A DNA stretch of 38,751 nt from Nitrospirota bacterium (GTDB taxonomy: Bacteria; Nitrospirota; UBA9217). A model generated the notes under the pieces. It saw nothing but the letters and a program-made list of their open reading frames with translations. It was not told where the DNA came from and ran no database searches. Shown in pieces: positions 7,082 through 15,456 of this stretch (position 1 is the first letter of the stretch; each line of letters opens with the position of its first letter). The stretch spans positions 1 to 38,751 of the forward strand of contig DATIZR010000047.1 of assembly GCA_035516965.1 (NCBI GenBank), written 5' to 3'. The translations under genes were made by a program, and so were the position numbers.

Positions 7082-8196
7082 GGCTCGAGGTCCCTCTTGA
7101 ACCGTTTTGTGGCCGCGAGGATCAGCAGGATGCAGAAGAGCGACAGCGCCAGGAACGGTCCGCCGAGCTCGAACAGGGTCGAGCCCTTCAGGAAGGTGTC
7201 TCGCGCGATGTTCATGAACCACCGCGCCGGCAGGATCATGGTGAAGTACTGGAAAAAGACCGGCATGCTCGCGATGGGGAAGATGAAGCCCGAAAGCAGT
7301 TGGACCGGAAGCATGCCGGACATCATCGCCAGTTGCATGGCCAGCGCCTGGTTGCGGGTGACGACGGAAATGAGGAGGCCCTGGGCAAGATAGGTCGCAA
7401 GGAACAGCAGGCAGCCCGCCCCGAATACGGCCAGGCTGCCAACAAAGGGAACGCCAAAGATCGTCCGGGCGATGAGGTAAACGAAGGTGACGGCAAGGAC
7501 CCCCAGGACGCCGTAGGGCGCAAGCTTCCCCACGATGATCTCGATCGGTTCGACCGGCGTGGACAGAAGCAGCTCCATGGATCCGTTCTCCCATTCCCGC
7601 GCTACGGTAAGCGCCGTCAGCAGGACCGAGATCATGGCCATGACCACCACGGTCAGGCCGGGGATCACGAACCACCGGCTGTTCAGCTCCGGATTGAACA
7701 AAAATCTCGTCCGGAAATCGTAGGGCGCGGGCTGGTCGAACCCGCCGATCCTCCGGGACGCCAGGGTCTGGATGCTGCCCACGTACCCGAGAACGGGGCC
7801 GACCGTCGAATTGTCGGACCCGTCCAGGAGAACCTGCGCCTCGGCGCCCCGGCCCGCGAACAGGTCCTGCTCGAACCGCGGCGGGATGATCAGCGCGGCC
7901 CTCGTCCGGGCCGACGACACCTCGGTCATCGCTTCGCCGGGCGACAGGGCTGGGAGGACCTGGAAATAACCGGAGCTCGCAAAGGTGTCCAAAAGCCTCC
8001 GCGAGCTCTGGGTCCGGTCTGAGTCGCTCACGGCCAGGCCTACATTCTTCACGTTGAACTCGATCGCCACGCCGAACATGATGACCATGAAGACAGGCAG
8101 GCCCAAGGCGGCCCCGAGCGTGAAAGGATCGCGCAGGATGTGGTACACTTCCTTGCGGGAGATGGCCGCGGCCCTGCTCCAGACGAACGAGTTCAC
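7078..8196 (-). CDS. ABC-2 family exporter permease (YbhR/YbhS type)
   Basis: A 372-residue paralogue of the following permease. It has an N-terminal helix (LGAALGLPVFMVIMFGVAIEF), a periplasmic domain with ARTRAALIIPPRFEQDL, and a C-terminal helix bundle with REWENGSMELLLSTPVEPIEI and FIFPIASMPVFFQYF. In family members the Glu-rich loop before the fourth region contacts the ATPase. Two permeases side by side imply a heterodimer. Both ends overlap neighbouring genes by four bases, so translation is coupled along the operon. Confidence 0.9.
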   Translation of the reverse strand: MNSFVWSRAAAISRKEVYHILRDPFTLGAALGLPVFMVIMFGVAIEFNVKNVGLAVSDSDRTQSSRRLLDTFASSGYFQVLPALSPGEAMTEVSSARTRAALIIPPRFEQDLFAGRGAEAQVLLDGSDNSTVGPVLGYVGSIQTLASRRIGGFDQPAPYDFRTRFLFNPELNSRWFVIPGLTVVVMAMISVLLTALTVAREWENGSMELLLSTPVEPIEIIVGKLAPYGVLGVLAVTFVYLIARTIFGVPFVGSLAVFGAGCLLFLATYLAQGLLISVVTRNQALAMQLAMMSGMLPVQLLSGFIFPIASMPVFFQYFTMILPARWFMNIARDTFLKGSTLFELGGPFLALSLFCILLILAATKRFKRDLEP

Positions 8197-9116
8197 GGGG
8201 ATTTGCCCTCCACCGATCGAATAAAGACATCCTCGAGCGTCGGCTCAATGTTCCTGATGGTGAATCTCCGTTCGAAACCGGGCCTTGCCGCTTCCCACTG
8301 CGCATCGTTTCCGACGCACGCATGGAACCGCAGCCCGTAGGGTTCGAAGAACGAGAACGCCCCATGGCGCGCGAGCGCCGATATCTCAGCGAAGGTAAGG
8401 CTTTCCTTCGGTTCGAACTCCAGCATGGGCCCTGGGAATGCGTCCCGCTTCAGCCCCGGCGGCGTATCGAGCGCGATGATCTTCCCCTCCCGCATCAGCG
8501 CGATCCTGCCGCACTGCTCGGCCTCATCCATATAATGCGTCGTGACGAAGACCGTTTTACCCTGCTCCGACAGCCGTCGGATGAGCGACCAGAACAGGCT
8601 CCGCGCGGCAGGAGAAACGCCCGCCGTCGGCTCGTCGAGGAAGATGATCTCAGGATCGTGCAGGAGCGACGCGGCCAGGGACACCTGCTGCTTCGTGCCG
8701 CCCGGCAGGTCGCGGACCATCGTGTTCAGGGACCGGTCGAAGGAGATGAAGTCCAGCAGCTCCTTCCGCCGCTCGAGCGCACGGGCCTTGTCCAGCTTCC
8801 GGAGGGAGGCGATGAAGTCCAGGTTCTCCTCGACGGTAAGATCGTTGTAGAGCGAGAATTTCTGGGACATGTACCCGACGCGAGCCTTGATGGCCCGTTC
8901 GCCGTCGTCGAAGCTCGCCCCCGCGACGCGAACCATGCCCGCCGTGGGCCGCAAAAGCCCGCAGAGCACGCGGATCGTGGTCGTCTTCCCCGCGCCGTTC
9001 GCGCCCAGGAACCCGAAGACTTCCCCTCGCTCCACGCTGAAGGAGATCCCATCGACGGCGGTAAAATCGCCGAACCGGACCGTCAGATCCTTTACGTCGA
9101 CCGCGGTATCAGGCAT
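8193..9116 (-). CDS. ABC exporter ATP-binding protein (second of two)
   Basis: A 307-residue ATPase. It has Walker A GANGAGKTT (about 34-42), a Q-loop near YMSQKFSLY, an altered signature LPGGTKQQ (Pro where LSGGQ-type proteins have Ser), Walker B IIFLDEPTAGVSP, and the switch His in VFVTTHYMDEAEQC. A C-terminal extension of about 90 residues (FSFFEPYGLRF, EPTLEDVFIRS) is typical of drug and lipid exporters of this class. In E. coli the homologue YbhF is one fused double ATPase; here the halves are separate genes. It overlaps both neighbours (8 and 4 bases). Confidence 0.9.
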   Translation of the reverse strand: MPDTAVDVKDLTVRFGDFTAVDGISFSVERGEVFGFLGANGAGKTTTIRVLCGLLRPTAGMVRVAGASFDDGERAIKARVGYMSQKFSLYNDLTVEENLDFIASLRKLDKARALERRKELLDFISFDRSLNTMVRDLPGGTKQQVSLAASLLHDPEIIFLDEPTAGVSPAARSLFWSLIRRLSEQGKTVFVTTHYMDEAEQCGRIALMREGKIIALDTPPGLKRDAFPGPMLEFEPKESLTFAEISALARHGAFSFFEPYGLRFHACVGNDAQWEAARPGFERRFTIRNIEPTLEDVFIRSVEGKSP

Positions 9117-9843
9117 GTTCCGTTCTCCTCACGAACAGTTCGTCAAAGTTCTTTACACCCTCGCGCTCCAGGAGCTCCCGCGGAGCGCCCGCACCGACGA
9201 GGGCTCCCCGTTCCAGGAGATGCACCCGGCCGCACCGTTCCGCCTCGTCCATGTATGCGGTTGTCACGATGATCAGGATCTGCAGGTCCAGCAGCTGGTA
9301 CAGGAGCTCCCAGAATTCCCGGCGGCTGATGGGGTCGACTCCGGTCGTGGGCTCGTCGAGGAGCATCACGTCAGGCGACCGCAGGAGGGCGCACATCAGG
9401 CCCAGCTTCTTGTACATGCCTCCCGAGAGCTGTCCCGCCGGCCTTCCGCTGAACTCGCCCAGCCGGGTGATCTGCAGCAGCTCCCGCCGTTTCTGTTCGA
9501 AGCTTTCATGAGGGATCCCGTAAAGGTCGCGGAAAAAGTTGAGGTGCTCATCGATGGACAGGTCGGCATAGAGGCTCTGCTGCTGCGGCAGGTAGGCGAG
9601 GCCCGGCCGGACCTCTTCGAAGGGAACAGGCAGCCCGTCCCGGAAGAACTCGATCGTTCCCGCGGCGGGTCTCATCAGGCCGAGGATGAGCCGCATCAGG
9701 GTCGTCTTCCCCGCTCCCTCGGGCCCGATGACGCCGTGCATCACGCCCGGTTCGAACTGCAGCGTGACTCCATCGAGCGCCGCCCGCTGGCCAAAAGACT
9801 TCTTGACGCCGCGGACCGCTATGGATATCCGGTTCTGCGCCAT
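9109..9843 (-). CDS. ABC exporter ATP-binding protein (first of two)
   Basis: A 244-residue ATPase with Walker A GPEGAGKTT (about 37-45), Q-loop YLPQQQSLY, signature LSGGMYKKL, Walker B DVMLLDEPTTGVDP and a D-loop and switch segment ending in TTAYMDEAERC, where the usual His is replaced by Ala-Tyr. The missing switch His suggests this subunit carries the less active ATP site of a heterodimer with the downstream ATPase (inference). It starts 3 bases after the adaptor gene stop and is co-translated with the rest of the operon. Confidence 0.9.
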   Translation of the reverse strand: MAQNRISIAVRGVKKSFGQRAALDGVTLQFEPGVMHGVIGPEGAGKTTLMRLILGLMRPAAGTIEFFRDGLPVPFEEVRPGLAYLPQQQSLYADLSIDEHLNFFRDLYGIPHESFEQKRRELLQITRLGEFSGRPAGQLSGGMYKKLGLMCALLRSPDVMLLDEPTTGVDPISRREFWELLYQLLDLQILIIVTTAYMDEAERCGRVHLLERGALVGAGAPRELLEREGVKNFDELFVRRTEHA

Positions 9844-9846
9844 GGA

Positions 9847-10593
9847 CTATTCCCCGGGCAGTTTGACCTCGATCGTCATTCCCGGCTTCAGTATCTCTTC
9901 CTGGTTCGATTCCCGGAAGCTCACCTTGACGCCGAACACGAGCCGGGTCCGCTCTGCACGGGTCTGGACGTTCTTAGGCGTGAATTCCGCCTCGTCGTTG
10001 ATCTTGACGATGGTGCCGACGAATTCCCGGTTGTTCAGCTCCGGCAGGTATCCCTTGAGCTTCATGCCCGCGTGGAGCCCTGCAACGGCGGGCTGGGGCA
10101 CGTAGAGGTAGGCCCAGATGTCCCGGATATCGGCCAGCGTCAGGAGCTTGGTCCCGACGCTCATCAGTTCGCCCGGTTCGTGATACCGACTGAGCACGAC
10201 GCCGTTGATCGGCGACTGGACCGTGCACCAACCCAACCGGACGTCGGCGTCCTCTTTTTTGTTCTTCACCTGGTCCATCGTGTCCTGGGATGCCGTTCCC
10301 GCCTTGTACAGGCCGAGCGTCCTGCGGTAGTTCTCGTTCGCCAGCTCCGAGGCTACCTTGACATCCTCGCAGGCAAGGACCACGAGTTCCTGGTTCTCAG
10401 CGACGCGGTCGCCCTCCTGCACGTGCACGGCCTGGATGGCCGAAGATATCCGGGCGGACAGATCGACCTTGGTGGCCTCGAGCGTTCCCGAGTACAGGAA
10501 CTCGCCGCGGAAGAACATGAACTTTGCAGAGATCGCGAGCGCGACGACCGCTCCGACAAGGATGATCTTCTGGGGCTTCTTCAGGGCAGGCAT
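9847..10593 (-). CDS. HlyD-family periplasmic adaptor (YbhG/YhiI type)
   Basis: A 248-residue membrane-fusion protein. An uncleaved N-terminal helix (IILVGAVVALAISAKFMFF) anchors it, followed by a lipoyl-like half (GTLEATKVDLSARISSAIQAV, VQEGDRVAENQELVVL), a short helical hairpin with NYRRTLGLYKAG, the second lipoyl half (APINGVV-like VQSPINGVVLSRYHEPGELM), and a beta-barrel region ending LKPGMTIEVKLPGE. It would link the ABC pump to an outer-membrane tunnel, for which the divergent OMF gene at 11429 is the obvious partner. It sits between the regulator and the ATPases. Confidence 0.88.
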   Translation of the reverse strand: MPALKKPQKIILVGAVVALAISAKFMFFRGEFLYSGTLEATKVDLSARISSAIQAVHVQEGDRVAENQELVVLACEDVKVASELANENYRRTLGLYKAGTASQDTMDQVKNKKEDADVRLGWCTVQSPINGVVLSRYHEPGELMSVGTKLLTLADIRDIWAYLYVPQPAVAGLHAGMKLKGYLPELNNREFVGTIVKINDEAEFTPKNVQTRAERTRLVFGVKVSFRESNQEEILKPGMTIEVKLPGE

Positions 10594-10615
10594 GGTTTCG
10601 ATCCTCTCGATAGGC

Positions 10616-11299
10616 TTATTTCGGGGCGATCCCGTGCAGAAAGAGACGGACCGTCTGACGGACCCACAGGGTCCGGTACTTCCCGTCCTGGAGCGACAGG
10701 CCGAAATACTTTTTTTTGATCTTGTCGATCACAGTCTGGTGCTGCACCTGGCTCATGAGAAATCCTGCAGCGGAGAACGCGTCCACGTCCGCTGCCAGGA
10801 GCTTGTTCTTCCTGGCCTGCGTAAGGAATTCAACGAGGCCGGTGAAATGCCTGTGGATCGTGTTGCGGAACACCGCCTCGCTGGTGGCGTCGAACATCTC
10901 GATCCCTCGCTGGATGAGCAGAAAGATCGCGGGCTGGTGGATCATGGCTTCCAGGGTCTGGCGGAGGAAAAGCTCAAGCCGCACGGTGAGTTCCTCTGCG
11001 TTCTGCGGCGGCTCGAGGACCTGCCGGGCCCGCTCCAGACGCTCCGCGTCGAATTGCTCGACGATGTGGCGGTACAGGTTCTCCTTCAGGCCGAAATGAT
11101 AGTGGATGGCCGCGATGTTGACTCCGGCTGCGCGGCAGATCTCCTTCACCGACGTTCCGTCGTATCCCCGCTCCGCGAAGAGCCGCGTTGCCGCCGACAC
11201 GATGCGGGCAACGGTATCCTCCCCGTCGCCTGGCTCTGCCGGTGCGCTGCGCCTGCCCGCCGGCCGACCGGCCGCGGCCGTTGTTCCCGCGCTTCTCAT
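10616..11299 (-). CDS. TetR/AcrR-family repressor of the efflux operon
   Basis: A 227-residue TetR-type regulator. A disordered Ala/Arg/Pro-rich N-terminus of about 28 residues precedes the DNA-binding domain (ARIVSAATRLFAERGYDGTS, then VKEICRAAGVNIAAIHYHFG, residues 31-70). A ligand-binding helical domain follows. It heads the HlyD/ABC operon, with 22 bases to the adaptor gene, and diverges from the outer-membrane gene; this is the cecR-ybhGFSR arrangement known from enterobacteria. A perfect palindrome lies 31 bases upstream of its start and is the likely operator. The inducer is unknown. Confidence 0.88.
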   Translation of the reverse strand: MRSAGTTAAAGRPAGRRSAPAEPGDGEDTVARIVSAATRLFAERGYDGTSVKEICRAAGVNIAAIHYHFGLKENLYRHIVEQFDAERLERARQVLEPPQNAEELTVRLELFLRQTLEAMIHQPAIFLLIQRGIEMFDATSEAVFRNTIHRHFTGLVEFLTQARKNKLLAADVDAFSAAGFLMSQVQHQTVIDKIKKKYFGLSLQDGKYRTLWVRQTVRLFLHGIAPK

Positions 11300-11330
11300 G
11301 AAAAGAGCATACCACAGGGCCGATACATTT

Positions 11331-11346
11331 TCAATCGATCGATTGA
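11331..11346. promoter_or_regulatory. Perfect 16-bp palindrome, likely TetR operator
   Basis: TCAATCGATCGATTGA reads the same on both strands. It sits between the divergent regulator and outer-membrane genes and overlaps the -35 box of the plus-strand promoter, so a bound repressor would block that promoter and probably the regulator's own. Confidence 0.7.
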
Positions 11347-11371
11347 CATTTCCAACCGTCCACTTTATACT
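11343..11371 (+). promoter_or_regulatory. Strong sigma-70 promoter of the outer-membrane efflux gene
   Basis: TTGACA (11343-11348) and TATACT (11366-11371) are 17 bases apart, nearly ideal. The first four bases of the -35 lie inside the palindrome at 11331-11346. The start would be near 11378, about 50 bases before the ATG. Confidence 0.7.
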
Positions 11372-11428
11372 CGTATCCAGAAGCCTTCCCGGACGGACGA
11401 GCGCGACCGGTCCGGGAAGGAAAACCCT

Positions 11429-12922
11429 ATGAGCCCTTCATGTTCCCTCAAGACCGCTCTTGCCCTTGCGGCCTGCCTTGCGGCAGCCGGCTGCGTCGTG
11501 GGACCCAATTACCGGACGCCCGGGCAGCCAGAGGTCGCCTCCTACACGTCCGGGAGCCTCCCCGCTGAGACCGCGTCAGCGCCAGGGACTGCCGGCGCTC
11601 CGCAGCGACTTGTACCCGGCAGGGACATCCCCGCCGAGTGGTGGACCCTGTTCCGCTCCCCTGAGCTGGACCGACTGATCCGACAGGCGCTGGCCGGCAA
11701 TCCGAACATTGCCGCTGCGCAGGCAACGCTCCGCCAGGCGCAGGAGCTCCTGCAGGCGACGATCGGCGCGGTTGTCTATCCCAAGGTGGATGCAGGAGCT
11801 TCGGTCGTACGGGAAAAGATATCGGGCGCGTCCCTGGGCCAGCCAAATCTCGTGATAAGCCCCTTCACGCTGTACAACGCCTCCGTGAACGTCTCCTATT
11901 CGCTGGACCTCTTCGGCGGCGCCCGGCGGGAACTCGAGTCCCTGGAATCCCAGATCGATGCCCAGAAATTCCTTCTGGAGGGCGCCAGGCTCACGATCGC
12001 GTCGAACGTCGTCACAACCGCTGTCCAGGAAGCATCGCTCCGGGCGCAGCTCGATGCGCTGCGGGAGATCGTGGCCGCCCAGGAGAAGGAGCTCGATCTC
12101 GTCCAACTCCAGTACCGGCTCGGGGGAGCCGCCCGCATCGACGTGCTTTTCCAGCGGACGCAGCTCGCGCAGACGCGGGCCCTCCTTCCGCCGCTCGCCA
12201 AGGAGCTGAGCCGGACCCGGCATGCGTTGACGGTCCTCGCGGGCCGTTTCCCTGTCGAAGCCGGGCAGCTTCCCGAGTTCACGCTCACGGGACTCACTCT
12301 TCCGGGGGAACTCCCTCTCGGCATCCCCTCATCGCTCGTCCGGCAGCGTCCCGACATCCGGGCATCGGAAGCCCTGCTGCATGCGGCGAGCGCCCAGATC
12401 GGAGTTGCAGAATCGAACCGGTATCCGCACATAACGCTGACCGGGAGCTTCGGCTCCCTGACCACGACGGCCGGTGATCTCCTTTCCGGCGGAACAGGGG
12501 TCTGGAACATCGGAGCAGGACTGCTGCAGCCGCTCTTCCACGGCGGGGAAGTGAGCGCCAAGCAGCGGGCCGCCGTCGCAGCATACGACCAGGCGGAAGC
12601 GCAGTACCGGGCCGTGGTGCTGCAGGCCTTCGGGGAGGTGGCCGATGTGCTGCGCGCGCTCGAGGCCGATGCGAACATCCTTCAGGCGCAGGCCGATGCC
12701 GAGTCCGCGGCGCATGATACGCTCGAGCTCACGCGGAAGCAGTTCCAGCTCGGGGGGGCGAACTATCTTGCCCTCTTGATCGCCGATAGGCAGTATCTGC
12801 AGACCCGGATCAACCTGGTCCAGGCCCAGGCCGCGCGCTTCGCCGATACCGCCGCTCTTTTCCAGGCGCTCGGCGGCGGATGGTGGAACCGGCAGACGGC
12901 AGCGGGATCGGAGACGAAATGA
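11429..12922 (+). CDS. RND/ABC efflux outer-membrane lipoprotein (NodT/OMF family)
   Basis: A 497-residue TolC-like factor. The N-terminus MSPSCSLKTALALAACLAAAGC ends in a lipobox (AAGC, Cys about 22), followed by the family motif VVGPNYRTP. Two OEP repeats follow: ELDRLIRQALAGNPNIAAAQATLRQA near residue 80, and the second repeat from about residue 300 with LPLGIPSSLVRQRPDIRASEALLHAASAQIGVAES. It forms an outer-membrane and periplasmic tunnel. It is divergent from the TetR-HlyD-ABC operon and probably completes that tripartite exporter. The chosen ATG is the only start placing the signal peptide at the N-terminus; the open frame continues upstream without a start of its own. Confidence 0.9.
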   Translation: MSPSCSLKTALALAACLAAAGCVVGPNYRTPGQPEVASYTSGSLPAETASAPGTAGAPQRLVPGRDIPAEWWTLFRSPELDRLIRQALAGNPNIAAAQATLRQAQELLQATIGAVVYPKVDAGASVVREKISGASLGQPNLVISPFTLYNASVNVSYSLDLFGGARRELESLESQIDAQKFLLEGARLTIASNVVTTAVQEASLRAQLDALREIVAAQEKELDLVQLQYRLGGAARIDVLFQRTQLAQTRALLPPLAKELSRTRHALTVLAGRFPVEAGQLPEFTLTGLTLPGELPLGIPSSLVRQRPDIRASEALLHAASAQIGVAESNRYPHITLTGSFGSLTTTAGDLLSGGTGVWNIGAGLLQPLFHGGEVSAKQRAAVAAYDQAEAQYRAVVLQAFGEVADVLRALEADANILQAQADAESAAHDTLELTRKQFQLGGANYLALLIADRQYLQTRINLVQAQAARFADTAALFQALGGGWWNRQTAAGSETK

Positions 12923-13020
12923 GGAGAAGCCGTTCACGGGACCGGCCGTGGAAAAAGAGGCTGACGGTAAGAGGAGGGACATGGGGTTTGGAAACGTTAC
13001 CATCCCCGAAAATCAGGACG

Positions 13021-13060
13021 AAAAAAAGGCCGGGAGGCAATTCCTCCAGGCCCTTTCTGT
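13021..13060. terminator. Bidirectional terminator between OMF and helicase genes
   Basis: GGCCGGGAGG (13028-13037) pairs with CCTCCAGGCC (13043-13052) around CAATT, with one bulged A. The plus strand continues with CTTTCTGTTTTT and the minus strand with seven T, so both convergent genes can end here. Confidence 0.75.
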
Positions 13061-13073
13061 TTTTAGCAGGGTT

Positions 13074-14489
13074 CTAACGCGTACGGGGCTTGAATGTCCT
13101 CGTGCCCGATGGGTGGCGGGCCGCCGGCGCGCTGTGGGGAGCGGCGCTGCGCTGCGGGTGAGCGGTTCCCTGTTTTCCGTGCTCGGGCCGGCCATGGCCG
13201 GGCGAAGTCTGGGAAGTCCGCGTTCCGGCATGCGGCGCATGGGCATGGCGTCCCGCCGGTCTCGGGGCAGCGGCGTGACCCCTCGCCTGTTCCGGCCGCT
13301 CCGGTGCGCGGCGGCGCTGCGGCTCGCGCGGGGGCCGCGCAAACTCAGCGTCCCGGGCGGGCGCAGGCTTATGGTAGTCGAAGCCCTTCAGCGTGCGGCG
13401 CTCGATCTTTTCCCCGAGCACGCGCTCGATGCTCCTGACCAGAGGCTCGTCCTCTGAGCTCACGAACGTAAAGGCGTCGCCGGTCTTTGCCGCGCGGCCG
13501 GTCCGGCCGATGCGGTGCGTGTAGGCGTCCGTGGTGTCGGGCATGTCGTAGTTGATGACGTGGGAGATCGAGGAAACGTCGATGCCGCGCGCGGCGATGT
13601 CCGTTGCCACGAGGATCCGGTACGAGCCGTCGCGGAACCCGTCGAGCGCAGCCTGGCGCCGGTTCTGGGACAGGTTGCCCTGGAGCGAGGCCGCCTGGTA
13701 GCCCGCCTTCTCGAGCTGCTGCCCGATGCGCTTTGCGCGGTGCTTGGTGCGCGTGAAGATCAGGATCGACTCCGTGTCGGTGTGTTTCAACAGTTCCATG
13801 AGCAGCGCCGTCTTGAGGTGCTGCGCCACCGGGTACAGGGCGTGCGCGACGGTGCCCGCCGGCGCCGTGTGCCCTACCTGCACCGTGACCGGGTGATGCA
13901 ACACTTCGTGCGCCAGCTTCCTGATATCGTCCGCCATGGTTGCCGAGAACATCAGCGTCTGTCGCTTGACGGGAAGATGCTTGATGATCCTTCGCACATC
14001 GGGCAGGAACCCCATGTCGAACATGCGGTCCGCCTCATCGAGCACGAGCACCTCGAGATGGGACAGGTCGATCGTCTTCTGGCTGATGTGATCGAGCAGG
14101 CGGCCGGGACAGGCCACGACGATATCAACGCCCTGCCGCAGCTTCTGGATCTGGGGATTCAATCCGACGCCGCCGTAGATGGTGCAGCTCTTGAGGTGCG
14201 TCATTTTCCCCAGTTCGCCGATCGACACATGGGTCTGTTCGGCAAGTTCGCGCGTCGGCGCGACGATCAGGGCGCGCACCCTGCCCCGCTGTCCCGGGAG
14301 CAGCCGCTCCAGGATCGGCAGCACGAATGCAGCTGTCTTGCCGGTACCGGTCTGGGCAAGGCCCATGACGTCCTTGCCTTCGAGCACGGGCGGGATCGCT
14401 TGCTTCTGGATCGGCGTCGGCGTTTGATAGCCGAGCGCTTCTACGCCCGCCGCTATTTTGGGATGGAGCTTGAACGAACTGAAATTCAT
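13074..14489 (-). CDS. DEAD-box ATP-dependent RNA helicase (RhlE-like)
   Basis: A 471-residue helicase. Motifs in order: Q motif YQTPTPIQKQ, motif I AQTGTGKTA, PTRELAEQ, VACPGRLLDH, motif II VLDEADRMFDMGF, motif III FSATM, the second domain with IIFTRTKHRAKRI, VATDIAARGIDV, and motif VI HRIGRTGRA. After about residue 375 comes a basic, low-complexity tail rich in Arg, Pro, His and Ala (EPQRRRAPERPEQARGHAAA, ending FKPRTR), as in RhlE/CsdA-type proteins that bind RNA through such tails. It probably remodels RNA during cold or ribosome assembly. The ATG at 14489 has an AAAGAAGGTACG upstream region. It stands alone. Confidence 0.92.
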   Translation of the reverse strand: MNFSSFKLHPKIAAGVEALGYQTPTPIQKQAIPPVLEGKDVMGLAQTGTGKTAAFVLPILERLLPGQRGRVRALIVAPTRELAEQTHVSIGELGKMTHLKSCTIYGGVGLNPQIQKLRQGVDIVVACPGRLLDHISQKTIDLSHLEVLVLDEADRMFDMGFLPDVRRIIKHLPVKRQTLMFSATMADDIRKLAHEVLHHPVTVQVGHTAPAGTVAHALYPVAQHLKTALLMELLKHTDTESILIFTRTKHRAKRIGQQLEKAGYQAASLQGNLSQNRRQAALDGFRDGSYRILVATDIAARGIDVSSISHVINYDMPDTTDAYTHRIGRTGRAAKTGDAFTFVSSEDEPLVRSIERVLGEKIERRTLKGFDYHKPAPARDAEFARPPREPQRRRAPERPEQARGHAAAPRPAGRHAHAPHAGTRTSQTSPGHGRPEHGKQGTAHPQRSAAPHSAPAARHPSGTRTFKPRTR

Positions 14490-14679
14490 CGTACCTTCTT
14501 TCTGTGCGGGTCATTATCCGGGAATCTGCTTCCCCTGCCGCGTGATGACTCTATTCTGCTGGAGGACAATACTTTATCCGGTATATCATTGTCAACATGA
14601 AAGAATCGATTCAAAGGCGGCGGACAACCTGCTGAATGCAAGATCATAGATCGATCCCCACATTTTTGCTGACAACTCC

Positions 14680-14709
14680 TTGACAAGGGTCATTGCGGAA
14701 TGCTATTCT
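14680..14709 (+). promoter_or_regulatory. Sigma-70 promoter for the small periplasmic protein
   Basis: TTGACA (14680-14685) and TATTCT (14704-14709) with an 18-base spacer; the start would be near 14716, giving a leader of about 47 bases with a GGAGGAG ribosome site. Confidence 0.6.
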
Positions 14710-14762
14710 TAACCCTGATCTTGTTTCGATTCATAATACCAAAGGGAACGGAGGAGAATAAC

Positions 14763-15050
14763 ATGAAAGTTGTAAAGTCGATCGTAGTAATCGCATTAGT
14801 TCTGTTGGCTTTTGCAGGTGTTGCGCTTGCAATGGAGCAGTCCGGAGTGGTCAAAGCGGTGGATGTGCAGAAGGGCATGCTTACGCTCACGAGCGGGACC
14901 ATTGATGTCGGCTTCGACTGCGAGCAGGGCTCATTGATCAAGGATGTGAAGGTAGGCGACAAGGTGACCGTGGAGTACACGGAAAAGGGCGGCAAGAAGG
15001 TGGTCACCAAGGTTGGTCCCCAGAAGGCGAAAGCACAGGTCGGCTGCTGA
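14763..15050 (+). CDS. Small exported beta-barrel-like protein
   Basis: A 95-residue protein with a clear signal peptide (MKVVKSIVVIALVLLAFAGV, cleaved after ALA near residue 24). The mature part is all-beta in pattern: GVVKAVDVQKGMLTLTSGTI, then KDVKVGDKVTVEYTEKGGKK. This resembles DUF1344- or CusF-type periplasmic domains with an OB-like fold. It has two Cys (FDCEQG and the terminal Cys), which might bind metal or form a disulfide. No His/Met pattern typical of CusF copper binding is seen, so function is not assigned. It has its own promoter and terminator, indicating a monocistronic gene. Confidence 0.75.
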   Translation: MKVVKSIVVIALVLLAFAGVALAMEQSGVVKAVDVQKGMLTLTSGTIDVGFDCEQGSLIKDVKVGDKVTVEYTEKGGKKVVTKVGPQKAKAQVGC

Positions 15051-15072
15051 TGATGCAACGGATGCTACTGAA

Positions 15073-15098
15073 AAGGCGGGCAAATGCCCGCCTTTTTT
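15073..15098 (+). terminator. Intrinsic terminator
   Basis: AAGGCGGGC (15073-15081) pairs with GCCCGCCTT around a short AAAT loop and is followed by six T. It ends the small periplasmic protein transcript. Confidence 0.8.
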
Positions 15099-15456
15099 AT
15101 TCCCTCCGCCGCACCCGATCCATCAGCCTATCCTCTGAGGGCGCGTCTCCGGCTTGATGCTCCGCTTTCCCCCTATCGCCTTTTTGCCGAACGCTTCGCG
15201 TCCATCTCTCGCCCCTAACCCTTGATGCCTCCCGCCGCGCACCAGTCGTGCTGCGCTAATACTTTGTTCATAATACAGAACCGGATCAATCCTAGTTTTA
15301 TCAGGGCTGTGCTAAGATTATACTACGCACGAAACGAAAGACCCCGTGACGTTCGGAGGGGCGAAAGCGTCGGGACCCATCGATTGCGGGTCACATGGAT
15401 CGCAGCATCCTGCTCGGTCCTGACGTCGCGGTCGAGCGCTGTGATCGGAGGAGGCC
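15099..15456. other. Intergenic gap
   Basis: About 360 bases with no credible gene. A TATACT at 15319-15324 could be a -10 box for the aldo/keto reductase gene, but no good -35 accompanies it. The segment 15440-15450 carries the GGAGGAGG ribosome site of that gene. Confidence 0.5.

Noticed and set aside
7300-10719. Long plus-strand frames across the ABC exporter operon (for example 8322-9272 and 8869-10719)
   Set aside because: They lie opposite clear ABC genes, have no family-like sequence and show the Arg/Asp/Pro-rich composition of antisense frames in GC-rich DNA.
13515-14600. A long plus-strand frame opposite the DEAD-box helicase gene
   Set aside because: It is the antisense shadow of a well-supported helicase, with low-complexity composition and no recognisable domain.
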